Of a DNA stretch of 64,000 bases, positions 34,858 to 45,505 are shown in pieces. Location: positions 868,001-932,000 of the forward strand of contig NZ_CP041330.1 in the NCBI RefSeq assembly GCF_013394165.1, in the 5' to 3' direction. The first letter of the stretch is position 1, and every line of letters begins with the position of its first letter. The stretch is from Pseudoalteromonas sp. Scap06. GTDB lineage: Bacteria > Pseudomonadota > Gammaproteobacteria > Enterobacterales > Alteromonadaceae. Below the pieces are notes generated by a model. That model searched no databases. It was not told the origin of the DNA and saw only the letters and a list, made by a program, of their open reading frames with translations. The position numbers were made by a program, and so were the translations under genes.

Positions 34858-37191
34858 ATGGCTGAAAAAAAGAAAACACCGACCAGTAAACCCTCGACTA
34901 AGCGCGCTACTAAGTCATCTAAAACATCAGCGCGAAAAAGTGCTGCAAAAAAAACCGCAAGCTCGGCTAAACGGCCATTTTTAAAAACGTTGTTTTCTAT
35001 TTTTTGGAAACTGAGTCTGGCGACTTTCATCGCTGTAGCACTTTACTTTATTTATCTTGATGCAAAAATCACCCGCCAATTTGAAGGCAATAAATGGCAA
35101 CTTCCAGCCCAAGTGTATGCGCGTTCAATGACGTTTTTTCCTGGGCAGTTTTTATCTGAGCAAGAAGTTTTATGGGAGCTTAAACGTTTAAATTACACGG
35201 CAGTTAATCGCTTAAGCCGCACAGGGCAATATATTAAAACAGCTAATAGTATTAAGATTTTTCGTCGTGATTTTGAATTTTATGATGGTTTAGAAAATGC
35301 TCACGTAATTGAACTACGTTTCTCTGGAGAAAAGGTTGCCAGTATTAAAGATAAATTCGGTCGTCGCTTAAACACTGCCAGATTAGAGCCTGTACAAATA
35401 GCCCGTATAGGTAATGACTCAAAACAAGACCGCGAATTTGTGCCATTAGATAAATTTCCTGACATGCTTAAAAATGCTTTGTTAGTGGTCGAAGACCGCG
35501 ATTTTTATGATCACCATGGGGTATCGGTATTTTCTATTTTACGGGCTTTATATACCAATATTCGCGCAGGAAGAACCGTGCAAGGGGGCAGCACACTGAC
35601 GCAACAGCTAGCTAAAAATATTTATCTTACCCGTGAACGTTCATTAGTACGTAAAATCAATGAAGCTTTTATTGCGCTTATTCTTGATTATCGTTATTCA
35701 AAAGATCAGATTCTTGAAGCCTATTTAAACGAAGTCTACCTAGGTCAGTCTTATAACCAAGGAGTACATGGGATGGGGCTGGCTGCTGAGTTTTACTTTG
35801 CAAAACCCGTTGATGAACTTGAGTACGACCAAATTGCTCTGCTGGTGGCCATGGTTAAAGGCCCTTCTTATTATAACCCTAGACGTTATAAAGAACGTGC
35901 TATGGAGCGTCGTGACTTAGTGCTGCGTTTAATGGTCGATAACAAACTTATTTCCACTAAAGAGTATCGAGCCTCATTAAAGCGCGCAATTGATATTGCG
36001 CCAATAAAAGCCAGCTTACAAAAGTCTTACCCAGGTTACTTAGAGTTGGTTAATCGCGAGTTGAAACAGCTGCTACCTGATCAAGAAGTATTAGATGCAG
36101 GAGTGCGCGTATTTACCTACTTTGACTTGCAAAAACAAACCGCAATGGAAGAATCGATTAAGGCCAGTTTACCTTATTTGGAAAGGCGTCCAAATACCAA
36201 AGAATTAGAAGCGGCAATGATCTCCGTTAATGTTGAAAAAGCTGGTGTATCAGCGTTAGTGTCTGGACGTGATGTGCGCTATTCAGGGTTTAACCGGGTG
36301 CTTGATACCAAGCGCAATATTGGCTCATTAGTTAAACCGGCAGTGTATTTAAGTGCACTGCAGCTTCCTCATTATAATTTAGCGACATTGCTTGATGATT
36401 CACCCGTGCAAGTCACCAACGAAGAGGGAAAAGTATGGCAGCCAGAAAACTTTGATCATCAATACCGAGGCGCCGTGCCTCTTTATAAAGCATTCAGCCA
36501 CAGCATTAATATTCCGGCAGTTAACTTAGGGCTTGATGTTGGGGTTGATAAAGTTGCTAATACACTCAGAGGACTAGGTGCTAAAGGCCATATTAATGAA
36601 TACCCGTCGCTGCTATTAGGGGCTATTGAAATGTCGAGTTTTGAAGTGGCCCAGCTTTATACCACTATTGCTGCTGATGGCGAATACAGAGAGCTGACGT
36701 CTATCTCGGCATTAACTGACTCTGTTGGTAAAGTACTTTATAAGCATAAAGTGAGTAACGAACAACGCTTTGATAAAGATGCCATGTACATGACCAAATA
36801 CGCTATGAAGCGAGTAACTAAAGATGGCACCGCTAAGCGCTTAAATTTACATTTTCCGTCGATTCAGTTAGCAGGTAAAACAGGTACCAGTAACGAATTA
36901 CGCGATAGCTGGTTTGCCGGGTTTGATCAAAATACAGTGACTGTTGCTTGGCTAGGTCGTGACGATAATAAAAGCACTGGTTTGACTGGTAGTGTCGGCG
37001 CGCTTGAAACCTATATTCGTTATTTAAAACCGCTAAACCCCCAAGCCATTGCCGATACTCGTCCACCTTCAATTCGGTGGGCATTTGTAAACGAGCAAAC
37101 GGGGAAGCAAGCACCACCAGGGTGTGGCAAAGTGATTCAATTACCACTTAGGGCCAGTGAGTTTAAACCAAGACCCCAGTGTATTCGCTAG
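34858..37191 (+). CDS. mrcB: Bifunctional penicillin-binding protein 1B
   Basis: 777 residues. A Lys/Ser/Ala-rich cytoplasmic tail of about 40 residues precedes the membrane anchor (LSLATFIAVALYFIYLDA). A UB2H-like region follows (residues about 60-150), then the GT51 glycosyltransferase (VVEDRDFYDHHGVSV, GGSTLTQQLAKNIYL) and the transpeptidase. Transpeptidase motifs are SLVKP (SxxK), SHSIN (SxN) and KTGTS. The N-terminal layout identifies PBP1B rather than PBP1A. It polymerises and crosslinks peptidoglycan at the inner membrane. The activator LpoB is not encoded here. It is monocistronic with its own terminator. Confidence 0.95.
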   Translation: MAEKKKTPTSKPSTKRATKSSKTSARKSAAKKTASSAKRPFLKTLFSIFWKLSLATFIAVALYFIYLDAKITRQFEGNKWQLPAQVYARSMTFFPGQFLSEQEVLWELKRLNYTAVNRLSRTGQYIKTANSIKIFRRDFEFYDGLENAHVIELRFSGEKVASIKDKFGRRLNTARLEPVQIARIGNDSKQDREFVPLDKFPDMLKNALLVVEDRDFYDHHGVSVFSILRALYTNIRAGRTVQGGSTLTQQLAKNIYLTRERSLVRKINEAFIALILDYRYSKDQILEAYLNEVYLGQSYNQGVHGMGLAAEFYFAKPVDELEYDQIALLVAMVKGPSYYNPRRYKERAMERRDLVLRLMVDNKLISTKEYRASLKRAIDIAPIKASLQKSYPGYLELVNRELKQLLPDQEVLDAGVRVFTYFDLQKQTAMEESIKASLPYLERRPNTKELEAAMISVNVEKAGVSALVSGRDVRYSGFNRVLDTKRNIGSLVKPAVYLSALQLPHYNLATLLDDSPVQVTNEEGKVWQPENFDHQYRGAVPLYKAFSHSINIPAVNLGLDVGVDKVANTLRGLGAKGHINEYPSLLLGAIEMSSFEVAQLYTTIAADGEYRELTSISALTDSVGKVLYKHKVSNEQRFDKDAMYMTKYAMKRVTKDGTAKRLNLHFPSIQLAGKTGTSNELRDSWFAGFDQNTVTVAWLGRDDNKSTGLTGSVGALETYIRYLKPLNPQAIADTRPPSIRWAFVNEQTGKQAPPGCGKVIQLPLRASEFKPRPQCIR

Positions 37192-37202
37192 GTAATAAAA
37201 AT

Positions 37203-37228
37203 AAAAAAGCCCGAAAGGGCTTTTTTTT
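37203..37228 (+). terminator. mrcB terminator
   Basis: GCCC-GAAA-GGGC stem with flanking A and T tracts, a stable tetraloop hairpin 12 bases after the stop. The same hairpin design recurs at 40487 and 43074. Confidence 0.9.
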
Positions 37229-37376
37229 ATGGATTTCTTTAATAAAGGACTAGTGAAATGTTTTTATTTATTTTTATAGTATAAATATTGTTCACCTGTT
37301 GTTAGTTTAAAGGAATGGGTATTTGTTTGTTTTTTGTTAACTTTGTTGTTTTTTTGTTTGCATTTTTGTTTCATAA

Positions 37377-37406
37377 GCATATTATAAATATGCCTTTAAG
37401 GCATAT
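37377..37406. promoter_or_regulatory. Overlapping palindromes upstream of the TonB receptor gene
   Basis: ATATGCCTTTAAGGCATAT at 37388-37406 is a perfect odd palindrome with nine-base arms. GCATATTATAAATATGC at 37377-37393 overlaps it. They lie 28 bases before the start codon of the receptor, near where a promoter is expected, and look like an operator. The binding protein is unknown. Confidence 0.45.
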
Positions 37407-37433
37407 AATTATAATTTCAAACAGGGATAAATA

Positions 37434-40400
37434 ATGAAATCAATATTTAGGAAAAGTATAACGGCAATTGCCGTATCAGCATCCTTAGGCCTAGCATTAC
37501 CTGCTGTGGCATCTGATGTAATAGGAACTGTAAATAATATTAATGATAATAGTTCTTACACTGTAAAAGTTAAAAACCCTGCAACTGGTTTAGAGCGAAC
37601 TCTAAGTATTTCTAGTGAAGGTACCTTTCGCTTTGCCTCTCTGCCTACAGGTAGTTACGAGATACAAATATTAAAAGGCGATGCTGTAGTTGCTGAAGAC
37701 CGCGTTAGAGTCTCTTTAGGTGCCAATTCAAAAGCTAACTTTGACCTAAACAGTTTCGATTCTTCTGGCCCAGAGGTAATTCAAGTTGTTGGTGCTCGTA
37801 TTTCATCAATAGATCTTTCAACAGCTGATTCGGGCCTAGTTATTACAGATGCTGAAATTGACAGAATGCCAATTAATCGTGATTTAACATCAGTTGCATT
37901 ATTAGCACCTGGGGCTGTAAAAGGTGATAGCGCATTTGGAAATACAGCGTCATTTGGTGGTTCTTCTGTTGCTGAAAATGCATGTTATATTAACGGGTTA
38001 GAAGTTACTAATACTCGCCAAGGCTTAGGGTGTGGCGAAGTCCCGTTTGAATTCTATGACCAATTTCAAGTTAAAACCGGTGGTTATTCAGCCAAGTTTG
38101 GCCGAGCTACTGGTGGTACTATTAATACAACTACAAAAGGCGGTACTAACGAGTGGGAATTTTCTGCTGTAGTTCAGTACCAACCTGATTCTTTGCAAGA
38201 AGAGGGCAGCATTTCTCGTGGCAATAATGGAGCAGGTCAAATTTTCAGAGATGAAAGCTATGACTCTGATAACAAGACTGACGTTACACTTGCTGTTGGT
38301 GGCCCACTTATTGAAGACACACTTTTTTTCTATGGTTTAATAAACCCGCGTGATACTGAGTCGTCTTATACTTGGGGTGGAGATGAATTTTCACCGAACG
38401 ATCAGTACCGAGAAGAATCTGCATCTGGCGGAGATAATTTATTCTGGGGTGGTAAACTCGATTGGGATATTAATGAAAACCATCGCTTAAGCTATTTTGC
38501 TTATTCAAATCGTCGTGATATTGAGCGTTCTGTTTATGATTACAACAACGGTGTTATAGGCGACCGCAAAGATGGTGCATTACTTAAGCGTGGTGGCGAA
38601 GCGCAAAGCTTGAGTTACACAGGTGTACTAACTGAAGATTTAGTTGTCACAGCAATGGCTGGTACAATTGAGACTGAGTATGAAACGCAATCAGAAAACT
38701 TAATTTGCCCAAGTATTACAGATTCTCGTGGTACTTCTAATCCAATCACTGGTTGTGGTGCTGGTGGTAGCTTTGGTGCAAATAATGATGAAAATACTCA
38801 GTACCGCCTTGATATTGAGTATGTTTGGCAAGACCATCAGATTAGCTTTGGTATCGATTATCAAGAGCGTGAATCTGAGCGTGTGAGTCGTCCTATCGGT
38901 GGCCACAGTTATGATTACCGTACACTAGCGGCTAACGGCAGTTTTCAAGCTGATAATGGCGCATTAACAAACAATACTGGTAATGTATTGCAATACGTTG
39001 AAGATCGAGTATTTGATGGTGGCGGTAGCTTTAAGTCAGAGCTTACGGCTTATTACATAGAAGATAATTGGCAAGTAACAGATGATTTTGCGGTAACTGT
39101 TGGCTTACGTATAGATGAGTTTGATAGTTGGGGCACAACAGATAAGCTACTTACAAGCTTCAAAACGGATGTTGCTCCTCGTTTAGGTTTCACGTGGGAT
39201 CCAACGAGCACTGGCGACACTAAAGTATATGGTACTTATGGACGTTATTACTTACCTGTAGCAAATAACACTATTTTCCGTGCAGCTTCTGGGGTAAGTG
39301 ATATTACTACTGCTTACACGTATACGGGTGTTGATGCAACGACAGGAGCACCTACAGGTTTGGCTCCTTTGGCAGATACTCTTGGCTCAGGCGGTTTAGC
39401 AAACTCACAACAAGTAAGTGGTGTTCCGGTTATCCCAGAAAAAGATATTTTCCAAGCGCAAGAAGCCGAACCATTTTCAAAAGATGAATATATTTTAGGT
39501 GTACAGCAAGCACTAAATGATGAGTATACTGTTGGTATTAAAGGTGTTTATCGTGAAGTTGCTACTGCATTAGATGATTACTGTGGTCGTTATGCTTACC
39601 CATATTGTGTGATGATTAATCCTGGTTCATCTTCTAGCTGGTATAGTGATGGTTACTATTGGAATGGTACTGATTGGGGTGATTCAAGCTTTGATAACGA
39701 CGGTGTTCCAGATGAAGGTTCACTAACGACTTACTCTGCCGACACTATTGGTTTACCTAAGGCTAATAATGAATATACCGCCGTAGAGTTTAACTTAAAT
39801 TATCAGGCTGATACGATTCGTTACCAGTTTGGTTATACATGGGCACGAAGTGTTGGTAACTTTGAAGGTGCTGTTAAATCCGATATTGGCCAAGCTGATG
39901 CGGGTATTACACAAGACTTCGACTTCCCAGCTGTAATGGATGGCTCTCAGGGTTATCAACCTAATGATCGTCGTCATACATTTAAATTTTTTGGTAGTTG
40001 GGAGCCAGTTGAAAACTTGACTGTAGGTTGGAATGCAACATTACAAAGTGGTCGTCCTAAAAGTTTATTCGGCCAAGGTTACCCGTCAAAAGATCCAAAT
40101 CTAAATGGTGGTTGGGGTGATACTTTCTACATTTACACAAATGAGTGTCCTGATACCAATGGTAATGGTGAATGTGAGCAAGAAGAAAAAATCTATGAGA
40201 AGCATGACCGTGGTACAAATGGTCGTACACCATGGACATTTAACTTAGATTTATCTGCTGCATATGACTTTACTGTTTCAGATATTGATATGAGAGCATC
40301 AATCAATGTGTTCAACATATTAAATAGTCAGTCAGAGGCTTCTTTGAATGAGCATTACGAGCAAAATGAAGGCGAAGTTAATGCTTACCATGACGCTGCT

Positions 40401-40454
40401 TACTCTTGGCAGACTCCACGTTATGTTCGTATAGGGTTTGAAGCTCGATTCTAA
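37434..40454 (+). CDS. Oar-like TonB-dependent outer-membrane receptor
   Basis: 1006 residues. A signal peptide (MKSIFRKSITAIAVSASLGLALPAVASD) is followed by a carboxypeptidase-regulatory-like domain at about 30-110 (SISSEGTFRFASLPTGSYEI). The TonB box/plug region is at about 115-250 (EVIQVVGARI, PINRDLTSVALLAPG, GGYSAKFGRATGGTINTTTKGG), and a long barrel ends in YVRIGFEARF. Loop cysteines and a DTNGNGECEQEE stretch resembling a calcium loop are present. The N-terminal domain and size match the Oar group, often linked with peptide or protein-derived nutrients, but no substrate can be read from the sequence and no partner genes are adjacent. Confidence 0.9.
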   Translation: MKSIFRKSITAIAVSASLGLALPAVASDVIGTVNNINDNSSYTVKVKNPATGLERTLSISSEGTFRFASLPTGSYEIQILKGDAVVAEDRVRVSLGANSKANFDLNSFDSSGPEVIQVVGARISSIDLSTADSGLVITDAEIDRMPINRDLTSVALLAPGAVKGDSAFGNTASFGGSSVAENACYINGLEVTNTRQGLGCGEVPFEFYDQFQVKTGGYSAKFGRATGGTINTTTKGGTNEWEFSAVVQYQPDSLQEEGSISRGNNGAGQIFRDESYDSDNKTDVTLAVGGPLIEDTLFFYGLINPRDTESSYTWGGDEFSPNDQYREESASGGDNLFWGGKLDWDINENHRLSYFAYSNRRDIERSVYDYNNGVIGDRKDGALLKRGGEAQSLSYTGVLTEDLVVTAMAGTIETEYETQSENLICPSITDSRGTSNPITGCGAGGSFGANNDENTQYRLDIEYVWQDHQISFGIDYQERESERVSRPIGGHSYDYRTLAANGSFQADNGALTNNTGNVLQYVEDRVFDGGGSFKSELTAYYIEDNWQVTDDFAVTVGLRIDEFDSWGTTDKLLTSFKTDVAPRLGFTWDPTSTGDTKVYGTYGRYYLPVANNTIFRAASGVSDITTAYTYTGVDATTGAPTGLAPLADTLGSGGLANSQQVSGVPVIPEKDIFQAQEAEPFSKDEYILGVQQALNDEYTVGIKGVYREVATALDDYCGRYAYPYCVMINPGSSSSWYSDGYYWNGTDWGDSSFDNDGVPDEGSLTTYSADTIGLPKANNEYTAVEFNLNYQADTIRYQFGYTWARSVGNFEGAVKSDIGQADAGITQDFDFPAVMDGSQGYQPNDRRHTFKFFGSWEPVENLTVGWNATLQSGRPKSLFGQGYPSKDPNLNGGWGDTFYIYTNECPDTNGNGECEQEEKIYEKHDRGTNGRTPWTFNLDLSAAYDFTVSDIDMRASINVFNILNSQSEASLNEHYEQNEGEVNAYHDAAYSWQTPRYVRIGFEARF

Positions 40455-40486
40455 ACTTTATATAGCATCACAATAATATAAATAAT

Positions 40487-40511
40487 AAAAAAGCCCGAAA
40501 GGGCTTTTTTT
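40487..40511 (+). terminator. TonB receptor terminator
   Basis: GCCC-GAAA-GGGC stem with flanking A and T tracts, 33 bases after the stop. Confidence 0.9.
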
Positions 40512-40562
40512 ATGCGAAAGCTTTTTTGTCCTGAAATGCGTTTACACATTTAGGATCTATTT

Positions 40563-40691
40563 ATGAAGACCATTGAAATTAAGGGCGCTAAGCGTACCCA
40601 ACGAGATTGTACATTAGGCTTTAAACTATCCGTTGTTAAGTAAGTAGAAAAAGGTGACTTCACACAAAAGCAAGCGCAAAGCATATATTAA
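40563..40691 (+). pseudogene. Remnant of IS3-family OrfA
   Basis: Starts MKTIEIKGAKRTQRDCTLGF and continues KLSVVK, then a TAA where a glutamine is expected, then VEKGDFTQKQAQSIY and a second stop, all in one frame. The text is the start of an IS3-type OrfA helix-turn-helix protein. Two in-frame stops and loss of the rest show that it is inactive. Confidence 0.65.
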
Positions 40692-40727
40692 CGGTCATTA
40701 GTAACTGATAGTTATAGTCGGAGAATA

Positions 40728-40919
40728 ATGGATTATGAGCTGAGTGATGAAATGAAAGCGCTATATATGACGATTAAGCATAGCGTTTTTAAATGTGACG
40801 CGATTCATCATTCAGATAGAGGTTTACAGTGTTGCTCTGAAGTATATCAAGATGAGTTATTTAAAAAGAGAATTAAGCCATCGATGACGGATATAACTGT
40901 TATCAAAACACCTGAGTAG
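40728..40919 (+). pseudogene. Remnant of IS3-family OrfB (DDE transposase)
   Basis: The translation holds DYELSDEMKALYMTIKHSVF and then CDAIHHSDRGLQCCSEVYQD, the region around the second catalytic aspartate of the IS3 integrase core, followed by KRIKPSMTD. The normal motif is HHSDRGxQYxS; Tyr is Cys here. The preceding two thirds of the gene and the final Glu region are missing, so only a core fragment survives. Confidence 0.7.
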
Positions 40920-41146
40920 AGCGTAGAAACGGGATATTAAAGTAATATTCCTACTGTATAAATGTTATACATGGTAGAGTTAAGCTGCTTGTTGAGGAGT
41001 TGATATTCATATAAAATGAAATGCGTTCGTACTTAAGTTTGGGTATGAAAATACCAAATCAAGTGTATAAAAAAACTTGGTACTGACACACCAAGCCCCT
41101 CATTAAAACCGTCAAATTATTTCAGGACGGGGCAATTATTAATTTT

Positions 41147-42988
41147 TTAAGATTTAAAAAATTGCATTGATTTAGTCAGATCATCCGATAGTTGCTGTAA
41201 TCGCTGAGCATCCTGTAAGGAAGACTGTGCCGAACTAAGCGTATGATTAGCTAGGTTACTCACCTCCTCTGAGTCGCCTAGAGCTTGTGCCGTAGCTTGT
41301 GATTGCTCTTTTACTCGCAGGGCTATTTCTTCTCCTTGTTGTTTAATCATATTCATACTGTATTCTGCATCTTGTAACACTTGATTTGTTTGTGTTGCGG
41401 CATCAACAGATTGCTCCATTTTTTCTACACTAGAATGCATTTTTTGCTGTGTATCTTCAGATGCTTGTTGCAACGAGCTAATAATTTGATGTATTTCTTG
41501 GGTTTGCGTTTGTGTGCGTTTAGCGAGTGTCCTTACTTCATCTGCAACAACTGCAAAGCCACGGCCATGCTCTCCTGCGCGAGCGGCTTCAATAGCGGCA
41601 TTAAGTGCTAGCAAGTTGGTTTGCTCGGCTATTTCACTTATCCCTTTGCTTACTTTGCTTATTTCTTGGCTATCTTGGGCAAGCTTATTAAGCGATTGCT
41701 GGCTGTGTGTAAATTCAACTTTTAAGTCCTGCATGTATTTAGCCAGCTCCATCGTGTTATCTGCGCCTTGTTTAACATGTTTTGTTGCTTTTTGAGCTGT
41801 GAGCATTGCCTTATTAGCTGAGTCCTCAACGCTGTGTGCGCTATGGCTCATATTACTTAGGGCTGAGTTAATAGCATTAACGCGGTTTTGCTGCTTTTCT
41901 ACATCCTGACTCGTTTGGCTACTTACATGAGATAAGGAGTAGGTTGCATCAGATAGTGAATGTGTGCTGCTTTTAACCTTCTCTAATAGCTGTGTAAAAG
42001 CACGTAATAAAGCATTGTACCTTTGGGCAATGATGTCCATTTCATCGTGAGTACTTGAATTGATCTTCGAGTTTAAATCGCCATTGGCTGCTTGCTCTGC
42101 ACAAAGAGCAAATTGGGTAATAGTATCAACTACAACAAAGTAAAAGCCGACCATAAGATATAAAGCAAATAGCAAACTGATCACAGAGGCCGCTAATACT
42201 AAGTTGCGTATCCACAATTGTGAGGCGTATTTTTTTTCAATAAGACTCTCAAGAGTTGGGATACTTTTTTCAATTAGCGTATTAATACTCGTGTTTACAT
42301 TGTTAGTGAGCTTCGCAAATTCTGCTTTTGTTAAGGCTATGTTGTCAGGTTCGAGTAATTTTTTTTCTATGGCGTTTTTAAATGTATTGATTGCGCTGTG
42401 TAATTGTTTTAGTGGCGCAGATAAGGCTTCGCTCACGGTGCTATCAGCATCGGTTGCCACTTTAAGTGTTTTATATAATTGATTTTCATAAAGGGGTAAC
42501 GATTTATTTAAGTTAGATAGCGCAATAAAGGTTTCAGGAGTAAATCGATTATTATCGATCACAGTGTTTGCACTTCGTGTTAGTAAGTTAATTTGGACAA
42601 TTAGCGAGGGTAAAGGCAGTACTAATGAGCGGTTAAGGTAGGAGCTTGCAAGCTGGTTATCTAACGCTAAGTTAGATTCAATAGAAATAAACTCGAGTAT
42701 ATCCTGAGTTTTAGTACTATTGATTTGATAGCCTAACGCACGCGCAACTTGTGGATTTTTATCTGTGTTGCCATCTATTTGGTTACTTAAGATGCGATGG
42801 TAACCTTTTAAGCCCTGTTGCTGCATTTGCGAAACACTAATACTGTTACCTAGCAAAGACACTAAAAAAAATAAGCTCAGCGCTAATGGTAATAATAAAA
42901 TTCCAAACACAACACTAATTTTTGTTTTATATTTTAAATTTGCCATGAGTGTGATGGCGGGGGCTGCTAAGTGTCTTAATCCTGACAT
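41147..42988 (-). CDS. Methyl-accepting chemotaxis protein
   Basis: 613 residues. Membrane segment 1 ([23 protein letters not shown]) and segment 2 ([24 protein letters not shown]) enclose a periplasmic sensor of about 220 mostly helical residues. A HAMP linker follows (about 290-345), then the signalling coiled coil with the conserved hairpin tip [35 protein letters not shown] (split here for length). It couples an external or membrane signal to CheA/CheW. The ligand is not evident. No che genes are adjacent, as usual for dispersed receptors. Confidence 0.95.
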   Translation of the reverse strand: MSGLRHLAAPAITLMANLKYKTKISVVFGILLLPLALSLFFLVSLLGNSISVSQMQQQGLKGYHRILSNQIDGNTDKNPQVARALGYQINSTKTQDILEFISIESNLALDNQLASSYLNRSLVLPLPSLIVQINLLTRSANTVIDNNRFTPETFIALSNLNKSLPLYENQLYKTLKVATDADSTVSEALSAPLKQLHSAINTFKNAIEKKLLEPDNIALTKAEFAKLTNNVNTSINTLIEKSIPTLESLIEKKYASQLWIRNLVLAASVISLLFALYLMVGFYFVVVDTITQFALCAEQAANGDLNSKINSSTHDEMDIIAQRYNALLRAFTQLLEKVKSSTHSLSDATYSLSHVSSQTSQDVEKQQNRVNAINSALSNMSHSAHSVEDSANKAMLTAQKATKHVKQGADNTMELAKYMQDLKVEFTHSQQSLNKLAQDSQEISKVSKGISEIAEQTNLLALNAAIEAARAGEHGRGFAVVADEVRTLAKRTQTQTQEIHQIISSLQQASEDTQQKMHSSVEKMEQSVDAATQTNQVLQDAEYSMNMIKQQGEEIALRVKEQSQATAQALGDSEEVSNLANHTLSSAQSSLQDAQRLQQLSDDLTKSMQFFKS

Positions 42989-43050
42989 AGTTTTCTCTTA
43001 TAATTGATTTAGGCTACATAGACCGTATAAAGTCTAATTATTATTCAAAT

Positions 43051-43063
43051 ATAAGCGTTTACA
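43051..43063. promoter_or_regulatory. TAAGCGTTTACA motif upstream of the chemoreceptor
   Basis: The dodecamer TAAGCGTTTACA stands 65 bases before the chemoreceptor start, between it and the hemL terminator. An almost identical motif occurs ahead of the XRE gene at 48815. It resembles half or whole LacI-type operators; significance is uncertain. Confidence 0.25.
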
Positions 43064-43088
43064 AATAAAAAAAGCCCTTTCGGGCTCT
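43064..43088 (-). terminator. hemL terminator
   Basis: On the minus strand AGCCC-GAAA-GGGCT is followed by seven T. It closes hemL before the chemoreceptor gene on the same strand. Confidence 0.85.
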
Positions 43089-43149
43089 TTTTCAATTTTT
43101 TATTATTAATTTGTGTTTTATACGTAATTAATAACGTTATAAAGTGTAC

Positions 43150-44430
43150 TTATAGCTTAGCAAAAGCGCGCTCTGCCGCTTCAATTGTTGCTTGAACTTC
43201 TTGCTCTGTGTGCGCAGCACAAACAAAACCAGCTTCAAACGCTGAAGGTGCTAAATAAACTCCTTCTTCAAGCATTAAGTGGAAGAACTTTTTAAAGCGC
43301 TCTAAATCACATTCAGTGGCTTGTTGGTAAGTAGTTACTTTTTCTGCATCAGTAAAGAAAAAGCCATACATGCCGCCAGCGTAGTTAGTCGTTAAGGCAA
43401 TGCCTGCTTTCTTAGCTGCAGCTTCAAAGCCTTCACAAATCGCTTTACTAATAGCTTCTAATTTTTCGTGAACGCCAGGTGCACTTAGTAACTCAAGTGA
43501 TTTTAAGCCTGCAGCCATAGCAATTGGGTTTCCTGAAAGTGTACCCGCTTGATAAACTGGGCCTACAGGTGCGATGTAATCCATAATTTCTGTTTTACCA
43601 CCAAACGCGCCTACTGGCATGCCACCACCAATTACTTTACCTAAACAGGTTAAGTCTGGTTTGATGTTGTAGTAAGCCTGAGCGCCACCAAGGGCTACAC
43701 GAAAACCTGTCATTACTTCGTCAAAAATAAGCACAGATTGGTACTGATCACAGACTTCACGCAGTCCTTCTAAAAAGCCAGGTACTGGTGGGATACAGTT
43801 CATGTTACCTGCAACTGGCTCAACAATAATACACGCGATTTCATCGGCGTATTTAGCAAAAATCGCTTTCACTTCTTCAATATTGTTAAACGATACCGTG
43901 AGTGTGTGCTTAGCTAAATCTTCAGGAATGCCCGGAGAGTTAGGTACACCCATAGTTAATGCACCAGAGCCGGCTTTTACTAGCAGTGAATCTGCATGGC
44001 CGTGGTAACACCCTTCAAATTTTAAAATTTTGTCACGACCAGTAAAACCACGAGCTAAGCGAATTGCACTCATTGTTGCTTCAGTACCTGAGCTTACCAT
44101 ACGTACTTTTTCGATAGATGGGACTAGCTCTTTAACTTTTTCAGCCATTAAAATTTCAGCTTCGGTAGGTGCACCGTAGCTTAAACCATTTTCTACCGCA
44201 TCATGTACTGCTTGTTTTATTTCAGGGTGATTGTGGCCCATAATCATTGGACCCCAAGAGCCCACATAATCAATGTAACGGTTGCCATCAGCATCAAATG
44301 TAAACGCGCCCTGTGCTTTAGTAATAAACAGCGGAGTACCACCTACACCATTAAAAGCACGCACTGGTGAATTTACGCCACCAGGAATAGAGTCTTGAGC
44401 TCGTTTAAATAAGTCTTGGCTAATTGTCAT
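43150..44430 (-). CDS. hemL: Glutamate-1-semialdehyde 2,1-aminomutase
   Basis: Converts glutamate-1-semialdehyde to 5-aminolevulinate, the entry to tetrapyrrole synthesis by the C5 route. 426 residues, the usual length. The class III aminotransferase signature is present: [18 protein letters not shown], then [21 protein letters not shown] with the PLP lysine near residue 265. The N-terminus [18 protein letters not shown] is specific for GSA aminomutase. pyrB lies 38 bases upstream on the same strand, so both may share a transcript; hemJ, another heme gene, is close by. Confidence 0.97.
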   Translation of the reverse strand: MTISQDLFKRAQDSIPGGVNSPVRAFNGVGGTPLFITKAQGAFTFDADGNRYIDYVGSWGPMIMGHNHPEIKQAVHDAVENGLSYGAPTEAEILMAEKVKELVPSIEKVRMVSSGTEATMSAIRLARGFTGRDKILKFEGCYHGHADSLLVKAGSGALTMGVPNSPGIPEDLAKHTLTVSFNNIEEVKAIFAKYADEIACIIVEPVAGNMNCIPPVPGFLEGLREVCDQYQSVLIFDEVMTGFRVALGGAQAYYNIKPDLTCLGKVIGGGMPVGAFGGKTEIMDYIAPVGPVYQAGTLSGNPIAMAAGLKSLELLSAPGVHEKLEAISKAICEGFEAAAKKAGIALTTNYAGGMYGFFFTDAEKVTTYQQATECDLERFKKFFHLMLEEGVYLAPSAFEAGFVCAAHTEQEVQATIEAAERAFAKL

Positions 44431-44468
44431 GAAAAATCCTATTGTTTTATCACTTTAAAATTAAAAGC

Positions 44469-45485
44469 TTAGCTATCGCGTTTGCGGCTAAACCAAGGAA
44501 CGTCTACTTCATACTGCTCGACTTTGTTTTCTACGCCGAGGGTTAAAGCAAACAGCGCCATACGAATAAGTACGCCATTTTGTACTTGGCGGAATATTGC
44601 TAGATTGTCGTTAGCATTTAAGTCATTATCAAGTTCGTTTGCCTCTAAACGGCTATCGCGAGGAAGCGGGTGCATTAACACCGAGTTCGGTTTGCAATGG
44701 GAATTGTAAATAGACTGGCTAATTCTAAATCCACCACGGTATTTATTAGCTTCCTCTTGAGACGGAAAACGCTCTTCTTGAATGCGTGTTTGATAAACAA
44801 TATCGGCCGCTAAGTTACCTTCCATTTTATCAACCAGTTCAATTTTATGCCCTGCATTTTCAACGACAGATAAAATTGAGTCAGGCATTTGCAAGCCATT
44901 AGGGGCAACCATTGAAAAGCGAATGTTTTTGTAATGACATAGTAGCTTTGATAGCGAGTGAACGGTTCGGCCATATTTTAAATCGCCGACTAGCGCAATG
45001 TGCATACCATCAATATTTTGATCGAAGCGGTTAAGCTCTCGCTCAATAGTTAATAAATCAAGCAGCGCTTGAGTAGGGTGCTCATTGGGTCCATCGCCAC
45101 CATTTATTACTGGTACGCTGCAACCTGTTGCAAATTCAGCTACCGAGCCTGAGTCTGGATGGCGCATTGCAACCGCATCAGCATAGGCTGAAATAACACG
45201 TGCGGTATCATATAGTGACTCGCCCTTAGCAAGCGCAGAGCTTTGCATACCGGTGGTTTCACGAACCAGTCCACCGAGTAAGTTAAACGCAGTGCCAAAA
45301 CTAACACGAGTACGCGTACTAGGTTCAAAAAATAGATTTGCTAAAATAGCGCCTTCAAGCACATTGGTACGCTTTTGTTTTTTTGCGTATGGCTCCATTT
45401 TTTTTGCTACAGCAAATATGCGTTCAATACAGTCTCGATCGAGTTGATTAACAGAGAGTATATTTTCACCTTGGAAACTGAACAT
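44469..45485 (-). CDS. pyrB: Aspartate carbamoyltransferase, catalytic chain
   Basis: Condenses carbamoyl phosphate and aspartate in pyrimidine synthesis. 338 residues. The carbamoyl phosphate motif is FFEPSTRTRVSF near residue 52, followed by HPTQALLDLLTI and the aspartate-site HPLPRDSRLE. It is about 25 residues longer than E. coli PyrB, mainly by a C-terminal tail (VENKVEQYEVDVPWFSRKRDS), and no pyrI regulatory-chain gene follows, in contrast to enterobacteria. Control may therefore lie in the leader, which has inverted repeats. Confidence 0.93.
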   Translation of the reverse strand: MFSFQGENILSVNQLDRDCIERIFAVAKKMEPYAKKQKRTNVLEGAILANLFFEPSTRTRVSFGTAFNLLGGLVRETTGMQSSALAKGESLYDTARVISAYADAVAMRHPDSGSVAEFATGCSVPVINGGDGPNEHPTQALLDLLTIERELNRFDQNIDGMHIALVGDLKYGRTVHSLSKLLCHYKNIRFSMVAPNGLQMPDSILSVVENAGHKIELVDKMEGNLAADIVYQTRIQEERFPSQEEANKYRGGFRISQSIYNSHCKPNSVLMHPLPRDSRLEANELDNDLNANDNLAIFRQVQNGVLIRMALFALTLGVENKVEQYEVDVPWFSRKRDS

Positions 45486-45505
45486 GGGGTTATTCCTAGT
45501 TATTC

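Larger units (their letters stand above)
40527..41129 (+). mobile_element. Decayed IS3-family insertion sequence
   Basis: GTCCTGAAAT at 40528-40537 is inverted at 41119-41128, giving about 600 bases between ends, half the size of an intact IS3-type element. Both reading frames of the transposase are recognisable but broken. No clear target duplication remains. Confidence 0.7.
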
